A stretch of DNA of 49,653 bases. Origin: Alcaligenaceae bacterium. GTDB lineage: Bacteria; Pseudomonadota; Gammaproteobacteria; Burkholderiales; Burkholderiaceae_B. Below are positions 9,993-21,828 of the stretch, in pieces. How positions within the stretch are numbered: the stretch's first letter is position 1; every line of letters begins with the position of its first letter. The stretch lies in NCBI GenBank assembly GCA_947379755.1, contig CANCOC010000016.1:1-49653 (forward strand), in the 5' to 3' direction. The notes under the pieces were generated by a model. The model searched no databases and was not told the origin of the DNA. It worked only from the letters and a program-made list of their open reading frames with translations. Position numbers and translations under genes: made by a program.

Positions 9993-10325
9993 AATTCGCT
10001 CAGAAAATGATTTTTTATGACACAACCTGAATCTATGTCAAAGTCAGAATATTTCTGGAATATAAGTGAAAATCGATGAATCTTCTCAATCTGCGGATTA
10101 AAAAATAAAGCTCATGCATTTAAAGCAACTCAATCGAATAGGCTGATTTTTTAATACACCCTAAGATTCAAGTGTGGCAATGACGCGATACAAGGCCTCG
10201 TGAGTGACGCCAATCTCTGTGGGTCCTGCGTCAAGTATGTCAAACGCGCGGTACAGAGCATCTCAGGACGAGGCTACGTTAAAAGTTGGCACATGTAAAA
10301 GTGGTGGTAGTTGCTGCTGCCACTA
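9993..10325. other. Non-coding stretch upstream of cadA
   Basis: This gap of more than 300 bases holds no convincing gene. It contains a possible cadA promoter (10060-10089) and, on the minus strand at 10161-10262, a 33-codon open stretch ending in TAG (peptide DALYRAFDILDAGPTEIGVT and 13 more residues). That stretch is preceded directly by an in-frame TGA and has no start codon, so it may be a gene remnant or chance. The half nearest cadA is clearly AT-rich. Confidence 0.5.
10060..10089 (-). promoter_or_regulatory. Candidate sigma-70 promoter for cadA
   Basis: On the minus strand, TTGAGA (10089-10084) and TTATAT (10065-10060) are separated by 18 bases, about 70 bases upstream of the chosen cadA ATG, in AT-rich sequence. 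Another TTGACA lies closer to the gene. I saw no MerR-type dyad in the spacer. Prediction by eye only. Confidence 0.35.
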
Positions 10326-10353
10326 ATTGCTGTCACCGGTGCATGGCAGCAAT
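10326..10353 (-). terminator. Stem-loop directly after response-regulator stop
   Basis: A 10-base-pair stem (ATTGCTGTCA paired with TGGCAGCAAT, one G-T wobble) has an 8-base loop and abuts the response-regulator stop codon at 10353-10355. No U tract follows on the minus strand, so it may be a weak terminator or an mRNA-stabilising hairpin separating the regulators from cadA. Confidence 0.4.
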
Positions 10354-11069
10354 CAGGGCCTGATGTCCATCGGTAAACATAGCTGGTAGCCAACTCCCCA
10401 GACGGCTCTCAAGGCCGGCTCGGCATCCTCTTCAAGCACGCCTGCAATTTTTTTGCGCAAGCGGCTGACGAGACTTTCAAGCGCACGTTTACCAATATCT
10501 TCAGCCTCCAGGCGCTGGTTCAACAACTGGCAAATGATATCTGTTTCGAGCGTATGACTCGGCGCCTGGATCAAAGCCACCAGTAAAACTCTTTCGCTGT
10601 GTGTCAGCACGACTCTCTGATGCGGCAACTCACCTGTGAGCGAACGATCTTGCAAATTAATAGACCATATTGCTGGATTCTTCGCACGCTTGACTCGCCG
10701 GTGCAGACTCAGCAGAGTCGACGTAAGCTCTTCTGGAGCAATGGGTTTAGACAAATAAATATCCGCGCCCGCTTCATAGCCCCTCAAGCGATCAGGCAAG
10801 CTGGTACGCGCCGTCAGCATCACAATTCCCATACTGGGAATACTCTGTCTGATCCGGTGCGCGATCGATACGCCATCCTCACCAGGAAGTGTCAAATCGA
10901 GAACAAGCGCATCAATCGGCTCTGTTGTGAGTAGCTCATCGAGAGACTTGCCGTTACTCACGGCAAAAACAATAAAACCAAATTGTTTGAGATGAAAATG
11001 GATTTCTTTACGTAGCAGCGGATCATCCTCGATCAATGCGATACGCATTTGCTCGACTTCTGCATTCAT
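10353..11069 (-). CDS. OmpR/PhoB-type response regulator
   Basis: Two-component response regulator and DNA-binding transcription factor. The receiver domain spans about 8-120, with acidic pocket E14/D15/D16, phospho-acceptor D58 (LVLDLTLPGEDG), T86 and K108 (YLSKP). A winged-helix C-terminal domain spans about 140-235, including the recognition region LESLVSRLRKKI and the closing WGVGYQL motif. The start overlaps the upstream kinase stop as ATGA (4 bases), indicating translational coupling; ATG at residue 8 is an alternative. Its cognate kinase is the preceding gene. Target genes are unknown; cadA and arsA downstream are the nearest candidates. Confidence 0.92.
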   Translation of the reverse strand: MNAEVEQMRIALIEDDPLLRKEIHFHLKQFGFIVFAVSNGKSLDELLTTEPIDALVLDLTLPGEDGVSIAHRIRQSIPSMGIVMLTARTSLPDRLRGYEAGADIYLSKPIAPEELTSTLLSLHRRVKRAKNPAIWSINLQDRSLTGELPHQRVVLTHSERVLLVALIQAPSHTLETDIICQLLNQRLEAEDIGKRALESLVSRLRKKIAGVLEEDAEPALRAVWGVGYQLCLPMDIRP

Positions 11070-13066
11070 ACCGGCAACCTCACTACAAAACGAACAAGAT
11101 TCTCATGGGGCTGATATTCAATCGACCCACCTAATAATGTGCAAATCGAACGAATTAAATACAAACCTAGCCCTGTGCCAGAAATATTATGCGCATAGGT
11201 ACTTCGGTAATAGCGCGTAAATAACTGCGAAGCCTCTGGTGCACCACTCACACCTATGTGATTGTCCACCGTCAGAACAATATGATTGCGTTTACTTTCG
11301 GGAGTCATTGCGTCATCCAGCTGAATACGCAAATCAATGGAGCTACCCCAATGTGAGTATTTCATTGCATTGTCTATCAGGTTCGTCGTAATCATCGAAA
11401 ATAATTGTGGGTCGACTTCTACGACCAAATTATCAGGGATGGTTAATTTCAAACGAGAACGATTCAGCTGAATGATTGGCAAATCCAGAATAAGGGATTC
11501 CATGTCCACGAACTCAGGCCTGATTGAAAACTTTTTCTGATCAAGCTGATCAACCTGAATGCACCGTTCAAGCACGGCGTCCATACTCGATATCGATTCA
11601 GCAATACTATTCAAGCGCTCTTTAGCACTCGTCTGATCAAAATTTTCAGGCTGGGAAAAAACATAGTTCAGGGAACCCGCAGCCATCCGCAACGTGGCCA
11701 GCGGTGTCTTCAATTCATGTGTCAGCATGTCTATCAGCATACTGCGTTCAACGAACTGTTGATGTTCAAGATGACTTTTTGTACGCAATGCGTCCATTTC
11801 TGCCAGTGTTCGCTTGAATGTATTGCGATTAATCGTGGAACTCTTGAGCACTAAAAAATACATGATCAGGCCGCCAATAAAACCACTCAATTGCGCGGGA
11901 GTCACTAACAAATCACTTTTTTGAAAATTGGAGAGGCCCAGGAGATCACCCCATATCAGCAAAGCAACGAAAAAAAACCCACCAATTATGAATCGTCGCA
12001 TTTTCAGATCGAGTTTTTTTGCACGCCATGCCACGTAAATCTCTACAACGGGCAACAACCCAAGAATGATCAAGTTGACAGTTAAGGCCATGGCCGTCAG
12101 GTATCCACAGACCACTGCAATCAGATCCAGAAACAGATACCCCATGACAATAAAATACACTCGCCGATACCATGCCGGAGGGGAGGACTTCTGCAGCAAA
12201 GAATAAGAAAAAAACAATATGGCGATGATGCGCGCCACGAGCAACACATTGAATGTCAGAACATCTAGTTGCGGTGCATCATAAAAAACAAAGCTCGCCA
12301 GGGTACCCGCACCCGAAAGTGTAAAAGCCAGGGAACAGATTTGCGACAAGGTAAAGGAGCCAAGAACCGGATCCTTATTTTTGATGTACTGGAGCATCGA
12401 CCAAAAAATAGTCATCAGTACGATACCCAGCATCAGTCCCGCTATTTTGTTCTGATTCGCGGACAACTCAAAGCTATCGTCATGAACCATGGCCTGGGAA
12501 GTCAGGTAATACCCATTAAGAGATCTTAATCTGACATAAAAGTTTACCGTCTCGCCCTTGGGTACATTGAGATTAAAACAATAAACGTACTCCACACAGT
12601 TTTGATTGTTATTAGGAAAGAGACTACCTGTCTGGTGCATCACCCAGCTACCATTTCTTTCTTCGTAGAGCTGGATATCAGACAAAAAATGCGGCCCAAT
12701 CCTCAGCTCTAGCGCTGTGTCCTGAGCAGATGCGTTGATTCGGTCTGCCCTGTCGGGCGTCAAGGTTGTGGGTTTGATTCCTGGCGCCTGAACAGTCAGG
12801 CGAATCCAGCGAGTCTTTTCTGTCCAGGCACGATCAAAACTCTTTGAGAATGGCTGATATTTTGCGTGCAAGACGTCCTGGATCTGCATCCGGCCTGTGG
12901 GATCAATAAAAATCCCCCGATCAACAATCAACTCTTTAGAGTTCACGGCCCAGGCATTCAGGCTCATGAACAATATGCCAACAATCAATACCCATCTCAG
13001 TGAGATGAATGAAAGAGGCAATCGGAACATATTAAGTATTTTTGACGGCAGTTGAAACGTAAACAT
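11066..13066 (-). CDS. 7TM-DISM sensor histidine kinase
   Basis: Inner-membrane sensor kinase. A signal-like segment (SLRWVLIVGILFMSLNAWA) is followed by a periplasmic 7TMR-DISM extracellular domain (family stretch ELRIGPHFLSDIQLYEERNG) and then a seven-helix membrane region (about residues 205-410 from this start). The cytoplasmic kinase part has a HisKA H-box LTHELKTP (His about 450), an N-box NLIDNAMKYS and a G-box SGTGLGLYL. The C-terminus overlaps the response-regulator start by 4 bases. DISM sensors often detect carbohydrate-like or other small periplasmic ligands; the ligand here is unknown. The start is uncertain: ATG 13066, ATG 13030 and TTG 13072 all lack a clear Shine-Dalgarno. Confidence 0.88.
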   Translation of the reverse strand: MFTFQLPSKILNMFRLPLSFISLRWVLIVGILFMSLNAWAVNSKELIVDRGIFIDPTGRMQIQDVLHAKYQPFSKSFDRAWTEKTRWIRLTVQAPGIKPTTLTPDRADRINASAQDTALELRIGPHFLSDIQLYEERNGSWVMHQTGSLFPNNNQNCVEYVYCFNLNVPKGETVNFYVRLRSLNGYYLTSQAMVHDDSFELSANQNKIAGLMLGIVLMTIFWSMLQYIKNKDPVLGSFTLSQICSLAFTLSGAGTLASFVFYDAPQLDVLTFNVLLVARIIAILFFSYSLLQKSSPPAWYRRVYFIVMGYLFLDLIAVVCGYLTAMALTVNLIILGLLPVVEIYVAWRAKKLDLKMRRFIIGGFFFVALLIWGDLLGLSNFQKSDLLVTPAQLSGFIGGLIMYFLVLKSSTINRNTFKRTLAEMDALRTKSHLEHQQFVERSMLIDMLTHELKTPLATLRMAAGSLNYVFSQPENFDQTSAKERLNSIAESISSMDAVLERCIQVDQLDQKKFSIRPEFVDMESLILDLPIIQLNRSRLKLTIPDNLVVEVDPQLFSMITTNLIDNAMKYSHWGSSIDLRIQLDDAMTPESKRNHIVLTVDNHIGVSGAPEASQLFTRYYRSTYAHNISGTGLGLYLIRSICTLLGGSIEYQPHENLVRFVVRLPV

Positions 13067-13137
13067 GCTCAAAGCATAGCAGCCCTCGCGCCTGGTACCA
13101 AAGGCGTTGAGCGCATTTAAAAGATTCAGAGGCAACT

Positions 13138-14358
13138 CTACACGCCGGCTTGCTTTGAGTGTTCAGACAGGTATTGCACAGCGCGCCGCACACCCTGCCC
13201 GCCCACCGCAACACCCATCGACTCCATCGCAGCTTCGACACCACCCAGAGCACCCAGCACCATGGCTGCGTTCAAATCTCCCAAGTGGCCAATACGGAAG
13301 ACCCGCCCGGCAAACTGTCCCAGACCGCCGGCAATCAAGACTTGGAATTGCTCACGCGCAATTTGACGAATCCGCTCCGGGTCAATACCAGGCGCAACCA
13401 GAATGGCGGTCACCGAGACTGAGCGTGCCTCTGGCACGCGGCACAAAAACTGAACGTTACCTTCTTCGGACCATGCCTCGACAGCAGCATGAACTGCACC
13501 TGCCAGAAGCTGGTGGCGGGACAGCACATTGTCGATCCCTTCTTTTTCGATCAAACCAAAGGCTGCCTGCATGCCCATCAATAAGTTTTGCGGTGGTGTA
13601 CCGCAAAACTTTCTGTAGGATAGATCGCTCTTGCGCAGTCTCCAATCCCAATAAAAACGCGGCGCGGGATTCTTGTTACAGACAGCCATGGCACGCTCAT
13701 CCGCGGCACAAAAGCCAAGTCCGGGTGGCGTCATCAATCCTTTTTGTGACGCGCCAATCACCGCATTCACACCCCAGGCATCCATTTCAAATTTGATTGC
13801 TCCGAGTGAGGCCACCACATCAACGACGAACAGGGCAGGATGTCCCGATGCATCCATCGCACGACGGATTGCAGCAATATCACTTGTGGTGCTGCTGGCG
13901 GTATCTGTATGCACTGCAAACACGGCAACGATTTCATTTTTGGTATCTGCACGCAACACTTGTTCGATCGCATCAATATCAATCGGGTAGCCTTCGTTAT
14001 AAGGGGTGCGCAAGACATGGGCACCCATCGCGTCGGCAAGCAAGGCCCAGGAATCAGCAAAGTGGCCTGTGCCTGGGATCAGCACCTTTTGTCCGGGACC
14101 GATCAAATTGACTGTCATGGCTTCCCACGCACCGTGTCCATTTGCAGCATAGAGAAATACGTCAGCAGCCTTGGTATTGAGTAAAGAACGCAACCCGCGC
14201 TCACAACCTGCAATAAATGCATCGACTCGCGGATCTCCCATATCCATCGGCTGTTGCGTCATTGCATCCTGAACGGCCTTTGGCACATGTGAAGGGCCAG
14301 GAGAGTGCAAAAAACGTACACCGGGAACGTAGGGAAATGGCGAAGAGGCAGAAGTCAT
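13138..14358 (-). CDS. Class V aminotransferase, serine/alanine-glyoxylate type
   Basis: PLP-dependent fold-type I aminotransferase of the alanine-glyoxylate/serine-glyoxylate/serine-pyruvate group. The family opening FLHSPGPSHVPKAV lies near the N-terminus. The cofactor Asp is in LFVVDVVASLG (about residue 180), and the Schiff-base Lys is about residue 206 in GASQKGLMTPPGLG. Length, about 406 residues, is normal. I chose ATG 14358 (MTSASSPF), which has GGA seven bases upstream; the frame extends 32 codons further but with non-conserved sequence. The amino donor and acceptor cannot be told from the sequence. It is co-directional with the kinase gene downstream. Confidence 0.88.
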   Translation of the reverse strand: MTSASSPFPYVPGVRFLHSPGPSHVPKAVQDAMTQQPMDMGDPRVDAFIAGCERGLRSLLNTKAADVFLYAANGHGAWEAMTVNLIGPGQKVLIPGTGHFADSWALLADAMGAHVLRTPYNEGYPIDIDAIEQVLRADTKNEIVAVFAVHTDTASSTTSDIAAIRRAMDASGHPALFVVDVVASLGAIKFEMDAWGVNAVIGASQKGLMTPPGLGFCAADERAMAVCNKNPAPRFYWDWRLRKSDLSYRKFCGTPPQNLLMGMQAAFGLIEKEGIDNVLSRHQLLAGAVHAAVEAWSEEGNVQFLCRVPEARSVSVTAILVAPGIDPERIRQIAREQFQVLIAGGLGQFAGRVFRIGHLGDLNAAMVLGALGGVEAAMESMGVAVGGQGVRRAVQYLSEHSKQAGV

Positions 14359-14469
14359 AGTGATCCAGTCATTTATCAATACTTCACAAGAGTTCAATAT
14401 TAACCTCTGACTCCCTCTTTGCGCGAGCGCCAGCCTCGTGAATCCGCGCAACAACAGTCTTTGCCATCT

Positions 14470-14487
14470 ATGCGCAACATTGCGTAT
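14470..14487. promoter_or_regulatory. 18-base near-palindrome in a divergent promoter region
   Basis: ATGCGCAA-CA-TTGCGTAT is symmetric except for one pair. It lies between the divergent aminotransferase and TadE-like genes. It could be an operator for a dimeric regulator such as a LysR-type protein, but no regulator gene is adjacent. Confidence 0.25.
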
Positions 14488-14527
14488 GGACGCCTCGTGT
14501 CAATAGCAGGACACTGCAAAGATTTAT

Positions 14528-15478
14528 ATGCGCCCAAGCACACGACGCCAGCAAGGTACAGTCCTGATTGAAACAAGTCTGATACTTGTTCCCGTCCTGT
14601 TTGCCGCAGGCCTTGCAGTGGAGCTATTGCACAGCAATCAGCTCAGACAGGTTGCGACACTTGCCCTCTATCAGACCGGCCGGGTCGCCAGCACATCACA
14701 GGCACTCCCAGAGAACATGCTCGCAGCATTCAGACAGGCTATTGCACCCCTGTTTAGCGTACAAGGTCAACGGGATCACGCACACGTACCCACGCGTTCA
14801 GCAGAACAGCGGTTCTATCTGCAAACAGGCCTGCCACTCTGGCAATTGGAGATCCTGTCTCCCACGCAGGCATCATTCAAGGATTTTGCAGATACCACGC
14901 TGACACGTGCGCAGGGACGCCCAGTGATACGCAATAGCTATTTGGCACAACAGCATCAACAGCATGTTGCCGCAGGCTGGCCTGATGGACGAGGCCCATT
15001 TTCGGGGCAGACAGTCTTCCAAGCCAATACACTGAGGCTACGCCTGACATTGCTCTATTCATCCACAGTACCGGGAGTCCGACTGATCATGAAGGGATTG
15101 GCCTGGCTGGTGCTCAGGCGTGAAGATCTCGTGAGCCGAGCCTGGCAGCAAGGACTACTGGCCGTCGTTGTTGAAGCTGACGTCATGATGCAAAGCAATG
15201 TTGTCAGTTTGGATCAGTACGTATACAGTCCGGACAACCTCAAAATTGGCAGCAGGGCTCAGAACAGGCTTGAGCACAGAAAGGCCGTGCCTGCCGTTAA
15301 TCTCCAGCCATTGAATCAATCGGCAGTCCCATTTCATCCTCCCACTGCAGGGCCGGCACACCCTCTTGCGAGATCTGACATTGAAACAGCGGGGACACGA
15401 TCTGTAGAAGTTGAAAATAAAAAAAATCCTGCCGCACCGGATCAGGCGTTATGCGATGCACTTCTCTGTTGTATGTAG
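14528..15478 (+). CDS. TadE-like pseudopilin domain protein
   Basis: Probable secreted or membrane-anchored pseudopilin of the TadE/TadG class. The N-terminus has a short basic leader ending QQG, then TVLIE, so a Gly/Thr cleavage site is followed by Glu at +5 as in type IV prepilins. A hydrophobic helix follows (SLILVPVLFAAGLAVELL). The remaining roughly 280 residues are mostly soluble; a hydrophobic patch lies at about 180-200 and the C-terminal tail is Pro-rich and ends in CDALLCCM. No other tad/flp gene is in the window, so the partner secretion system must be elsewhere if it exists. The TadE call rests on the N-terminal motif only; the rest I do not recognise. Confidence 0.65.
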   Translation: MRPSTRRQQGTVLIETSLILVPVLFAAGLAVELLHSNQLRQVATLALYQTGRVASTSQALPENMLAAFRQAIAPLFSVQGQRDHAHVPTRSAEQRFYLQTGLPLWQLEILSPTQASFKDFADTTLTRAQGRPVIRNSYLAQQHQQHVAAGWPDGRGPFSGQTVFQANTLRLRLTLLYSSTVPGVRLIMKGLAWLVLRREDLVSRAWQQGLLAVVVEADVMMQSNVVSLDQYVYSPDNLKIGSRAQNRLEHRKAVPAVNLQPLNQSAVPFHPPTAGPAHPLARSDIETAGTRSVEVENKKNPAAPDQALCDALLCCM

Positions 15479-15500
15479 TCGCCAAGCTCTGTTGACATGC

Positions 15501-15524
15501 AGCCGTCAGGGACCGACCCTGGCT
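15501..15524. terminator. Stem-loop between convergent TadE-like gene and ftsB
   Basis: CAGGG (15507-15511) and CCCTG (15517-15521) form a 5-base-pair GC-rich stem with a 5-base loop, extendable by AGC/GCT across a bulge. It directly follows the ftsB stop on the minus strand and lies in the 45-base gap between the two genes. There is no U tract, so termination is inferred from place and shape. Confidence 0.35.
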
Positions 15525-15976
15525 TACTGAGGACGCGGTGGATTTTTGACTGCAGAGGATACCGGAGCAGTTGCGCTCCCAGCAGGTTTAACCACCTGTG
15601 CAGGCTTGGCTGTCCCTGCGGCAGTCGCTGTCCTGGCAGGTACTGCGGGTGTTGCAGGCTTGGCACCAGATTTAAGAGTGGGCTTCAGTTCTGGCGCTTT
15701 GACATCGGGCGGCAGTATCTGCACGAACAGCTCACCCTGGCGCATCATGCTGAGTTCTGCCCTGGCACGCTCTTCGGAGGCCTCTGTCCCTGTGCGCAAG
15801 TCATCGACTTCTGCAGTGAGTGCCTGGTTACGCGCGCGCAAGCCTTCATTGACATTTCGCTGTACAGACACCTGTTCTTGCACATCCCAGACAGCCAGCC
15901 AGCCGCCCCGACCCACCCACAAGGGATACTGGATCAGACCGACTAACGCAACCAGAAGCAACAGCAGTAGACGCAT
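15524..15976 (-). CDS. ftsB: Cell division protein FtsB
   Basis: Bitopic divisome protein that forms the FtsQLB complex. An N-terminal membrane helix (RLLLLLLVALVGLIQYPLWVG) is followed by a periplasmic coiled coil (about 25-70) and the FtsB signature ERARAELSMMRQGELFVQIL at about 69-88. The last roughly 55 residues are an Ala/Pro/Lys/Thr-rich low-complexity tail, making the protein 150 residues against about 100 in E. coli. It is the last gene of the pyrG-kdsA-eno-ftsB block, 49 bases after eno, a context that supports the call. Confidence 0.92.
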   Translation of the reverse strand: MRLLLLLLVALVGLIQYPLWVGRGGWLAVWDVQEQVSVQRNVNEGLRARNQALTAEVDDLRTGTEASEERARAELSMMRQGELFVQILPPDVKAPELKPTLKSGAKPATPAVPARTATAAGTAKPAQVVKPAGSATAPVSSAVKNPPRPQ

Positions 15977-15992
15977 ACCGTCTCAATTGTAA

Positions 15993-16015
15993 GGATGCGA
16001 CACGAGGCCGCATCC
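15993..16015 (-). terminator. Stem-loop between eno and ftsB
   Basis: GGATGCG (15993-15999) and CGCATCC (16009-16015) form a perfect 7-base-pair stem with a 9-base loop in the 49-base gap between eno and ftsB. Without a U tract it is more likely an attenuating or mRNA-stabilising element that sets relative expression than a full terminator. Confidence 0.4.
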
Positions 16016-16025
16016 AAATCGCGTC

Positions 16026-19862
<3,837 letters not shown>

Positions 19863-19891
19863 CTAAAATGCGGCGTATGCGGGAAATTTGG

Positions 19892-19921
19892 ATTATAGCC
19901 GCCCAGCCCTGCTTTTCGGAA
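19892..19921 (-). promoter_or_regulatory. Candidate promoter for pyrG
   Basis: A perfect TATAAT on the minus strand (19897-19892) lies about 42 bases upstream of the pyrG ATG. The best -35 match, TTCCGA at 19921-19916 with 18-base spacing, is poor. The -10 and its position are good; the -35 is weak. Confidence 0.45.
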
Positions 19922-19950
19922 ACAGACACCAGACTTTTTTTATAAACACG

Positions 19951-21750
19951 CTATGTGGTGGTTTGCGGGGAGATTGCTGCAGTGCGATGCAACAACCATT
20001 GCAATGCTGCTCCTTCAACATGGGGGGCAAGTCTGCGCTGTACTTCAGCATGGTAAGCATTGAGCCAGCTGATTTCATCCAGTCTTAATTGCTCAATCTG
20101 TATGCAGCGCGTATCAATCGGGCAGAGCGTAAGCGTCTCAAACTGCAAAAACTCGCCAAATTCGGACTCTCCCGCATGTTGATTGCAGACTAGATTTTCG
20201 ATCCGGATCCCCCAGCGACCTGCACGATAGAGACCCGGCTCATTCGAAGTGATCATGCCAGGCTGCATCGCAGTATGGGGCGCAGGCACAGCCCGATAGG
20301 AAATAACCTGAGGACCCTCATGCACATTCAGAGCGTAGCCCACGCCATGGCCCGTGCCGTGCCCATACTCTGCCAATCTTTCCCACAGGGGCGCACGCGC
20401 CACTGCATCAATCAGAGGAGATGCAATACCACGCGGAAATCGCAGCGCTGACAATGCAATCATGGCACGCAAAACAGCTGTGTAGTCATCTTTCATGGCA
20501 ACGGTCGGCTGACCGACCGGCACGACGCGGGTGATATCTGTCGTGCCCCCAAGATACTGTGCGCCCGAATCAATCAGGAGCAACCCGTCACCCGCGATTC
20601 TGGCATGCGATGTGGCCGTAGGCCGATAATGCGGCATCGCACCATTTGAGTTAAAGGCTGAAATCGTGCCAAAGCTGCGGGAAATAAACCCGGCTTGCCG
20701 GGCTCTGAGGGCAATCAGACGCTCGTCGATCATGAGTTCGTGCAGCAACTGGCTGTCACACACCGCAATCATGCCTTCGAGCCAGGCAAAAAACTCACAG
20801 AGCGCTGCGCCATCTTGCTCCATGACACGGCGGACATGATTCAATTCAAATTCAGTTTTTTGGGACTTGAAAAAAGTACTGGGATTCATCGTGCGCACCG
20901 ATACTGCCTGAACACGGTCAATCAATGCGCAGGTTGTGCGCACGGGATCAAACATCAGCACATCCTGCGCCGTAAGATTCGCCAGCTGATCTGATGCGAG
21001 TGCATAGTCGCAGACCTCGATGCCATCCGCAGCCAGCTCACGCGCAAGTGCTGCATCAATCTTGCCTGGCATGACAAAGAGTTGCAGCGTATGTGAACCG
21101 ATCAGCACGTGCGACAAAAAAACCGGGTTATAGGTGACATCACTGCCACGTAAATTCAGTAACCACGCGATATCGTCCAGGGTCGAGATCACATGCCACT
21201 GCGCGCCCTGCTCCCGCATGGCATGGCGTACACGTTCTATCTTGTGACTGCGGCTCTGGCCTGCATACTCAAGCGGCAGACCCCTGATTGGCGCATCGGG
21301 CAATGCGGGACGATCGAGCCAGCACTGGCCGGGCAAGTCCAGTGTCAGTTCCAGGCGGATTGCACGGTCTGCAAACACCGCGATCAGCGCATCACGTCCG
21401 GCAACGCTTAAGGCGCGGCCATCGACCGCCACCACGCCCTGGTGCGCAATATGTTCTGCAAGCCATTGCGTATGGGCCTGATCTGCTGCCGTACCGATTT
21501 TCATCAGGGTCCATGCCGTACCCGCCAACTCGTTTTCTGCCTGAACCCAGTAGCGACTGTCCACCCAGAGACCTGCGAAGTCAGCCGTCACGACCAACGT
21601 GCCCACTGAGCCAGTAAAAGTTGTCAGCCAGCCACGCAACTGCCAGTACTCAGGCAAGTACTCGGAGAGATGTGGATCTGCAGAAGGAATCAGACAGGCA
21701 TCGACACCAGCTGAACGCATTGCTGCGCGGAGTAACTCGACGGGTGACAT
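19951..21750 (-). CDS. Xaa-Pro aminopeptidase (M24B, aminopeptidase P family)
   Basis: Cytoplasmic metallopeptidase that removes an N-terminal residue ahead of proline. This is the long, about 600-residue form with two creatinase-like N-terminal domains and a C-terminal pita-bread domain. All five dimetal ligands are visible: D394 (LLIDSGAQY), D405 (TTDITRVV), H468 (GTGHGVGY), E504 (SNEPGLY) and E518 (IRIENLV). The gene is co-directional with dppA, 78 bases downstream of it, and may share the peptide-degrading role of this region. Confidence 0.93.
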   Translation of the reverse strand: MSPVELLRAAMRSAGVDACLIPSADPHLSEYLPEYWQLRGWLTTFTGSVGTLVVTADFAGLWVDSRYWVQAENELAGTAWTLMKIGTAADQAHTQWLAEHIAHQGVVAVDGRALSVAGRDALIAVFADRAIRLELTLDLPGQCWLDRPALPDAPIRGLPLEYAGQSRSHKIERVRHAMREQGAQWHVISTLDDIAWLLNLRGSDVTYNPVFLSHVLIGSHTLQLFVMPGKIDAALARELAADGIEVCDYALASDQLANLTAQDVLMFDPVRTTCALIDRVQAVSVRTMNPSTFFKSQKTEFELNHVRRVMEQDGAALCEFFAWLEGMIAVCDSQLLHELMIDERLIALRARQAGFISRSFGTISAFNSNGAMPHYRPTATSHARIAGDGLLLIDSGAQYLGGTTDITRVVPVGQPTVAMKDDYTAVLRAMIALSALRFPRGIASPLIDAVARAPLWERLAEYGHGTGHGVGYALNVHEGPQVISYRAVPAPHTAMQPGMITSNEPGLYRAGRWGIRIENLVCNQHAGESEFGEFLQFETLTLCPIDTRCIQIEQLRLDEISWLNAYHAEVQRRLAPHVEGAALQWLLHRTAAISPQTTT

Positions 21751-21793
21751 TCAGATTTGACCTGTAAGAGTAGTGGAAATACACGACTGATAC

Positions 21794-21824
21794 ACGTTCA
21801 TTGCAGCGTTCGTGCAATCAACGT
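21794..21824. terminator. Stem-loop between dppA and aminopeptidase P gene
   Basis: ACGTT-C-ATTGCA (21794-21805) and TGCAAT-C-AACGT (21813-21824) pair over 11 of 12 positions with a 7-base loop, starting just after the dppA stop. There is no U tract. It may act as a weak terminator or processing site within the minus-strand series. Confidence 0.4.
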
Positions 21825-21828
21825 AATG

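Noticed and set aside
10026..10100. MerR/CadR-type operator in the cadA promoter
   Set aside because: I looked for a dyad within a 19-20 base promoter spacer and found none; no MerR-family gene is near.
13107..13796. 229-codon open frame on the plus strand
   Set aside because: Antisense to the class V aminotransferase gene; composition is Arg/Pro/Ser-rich without any recognisable motif.
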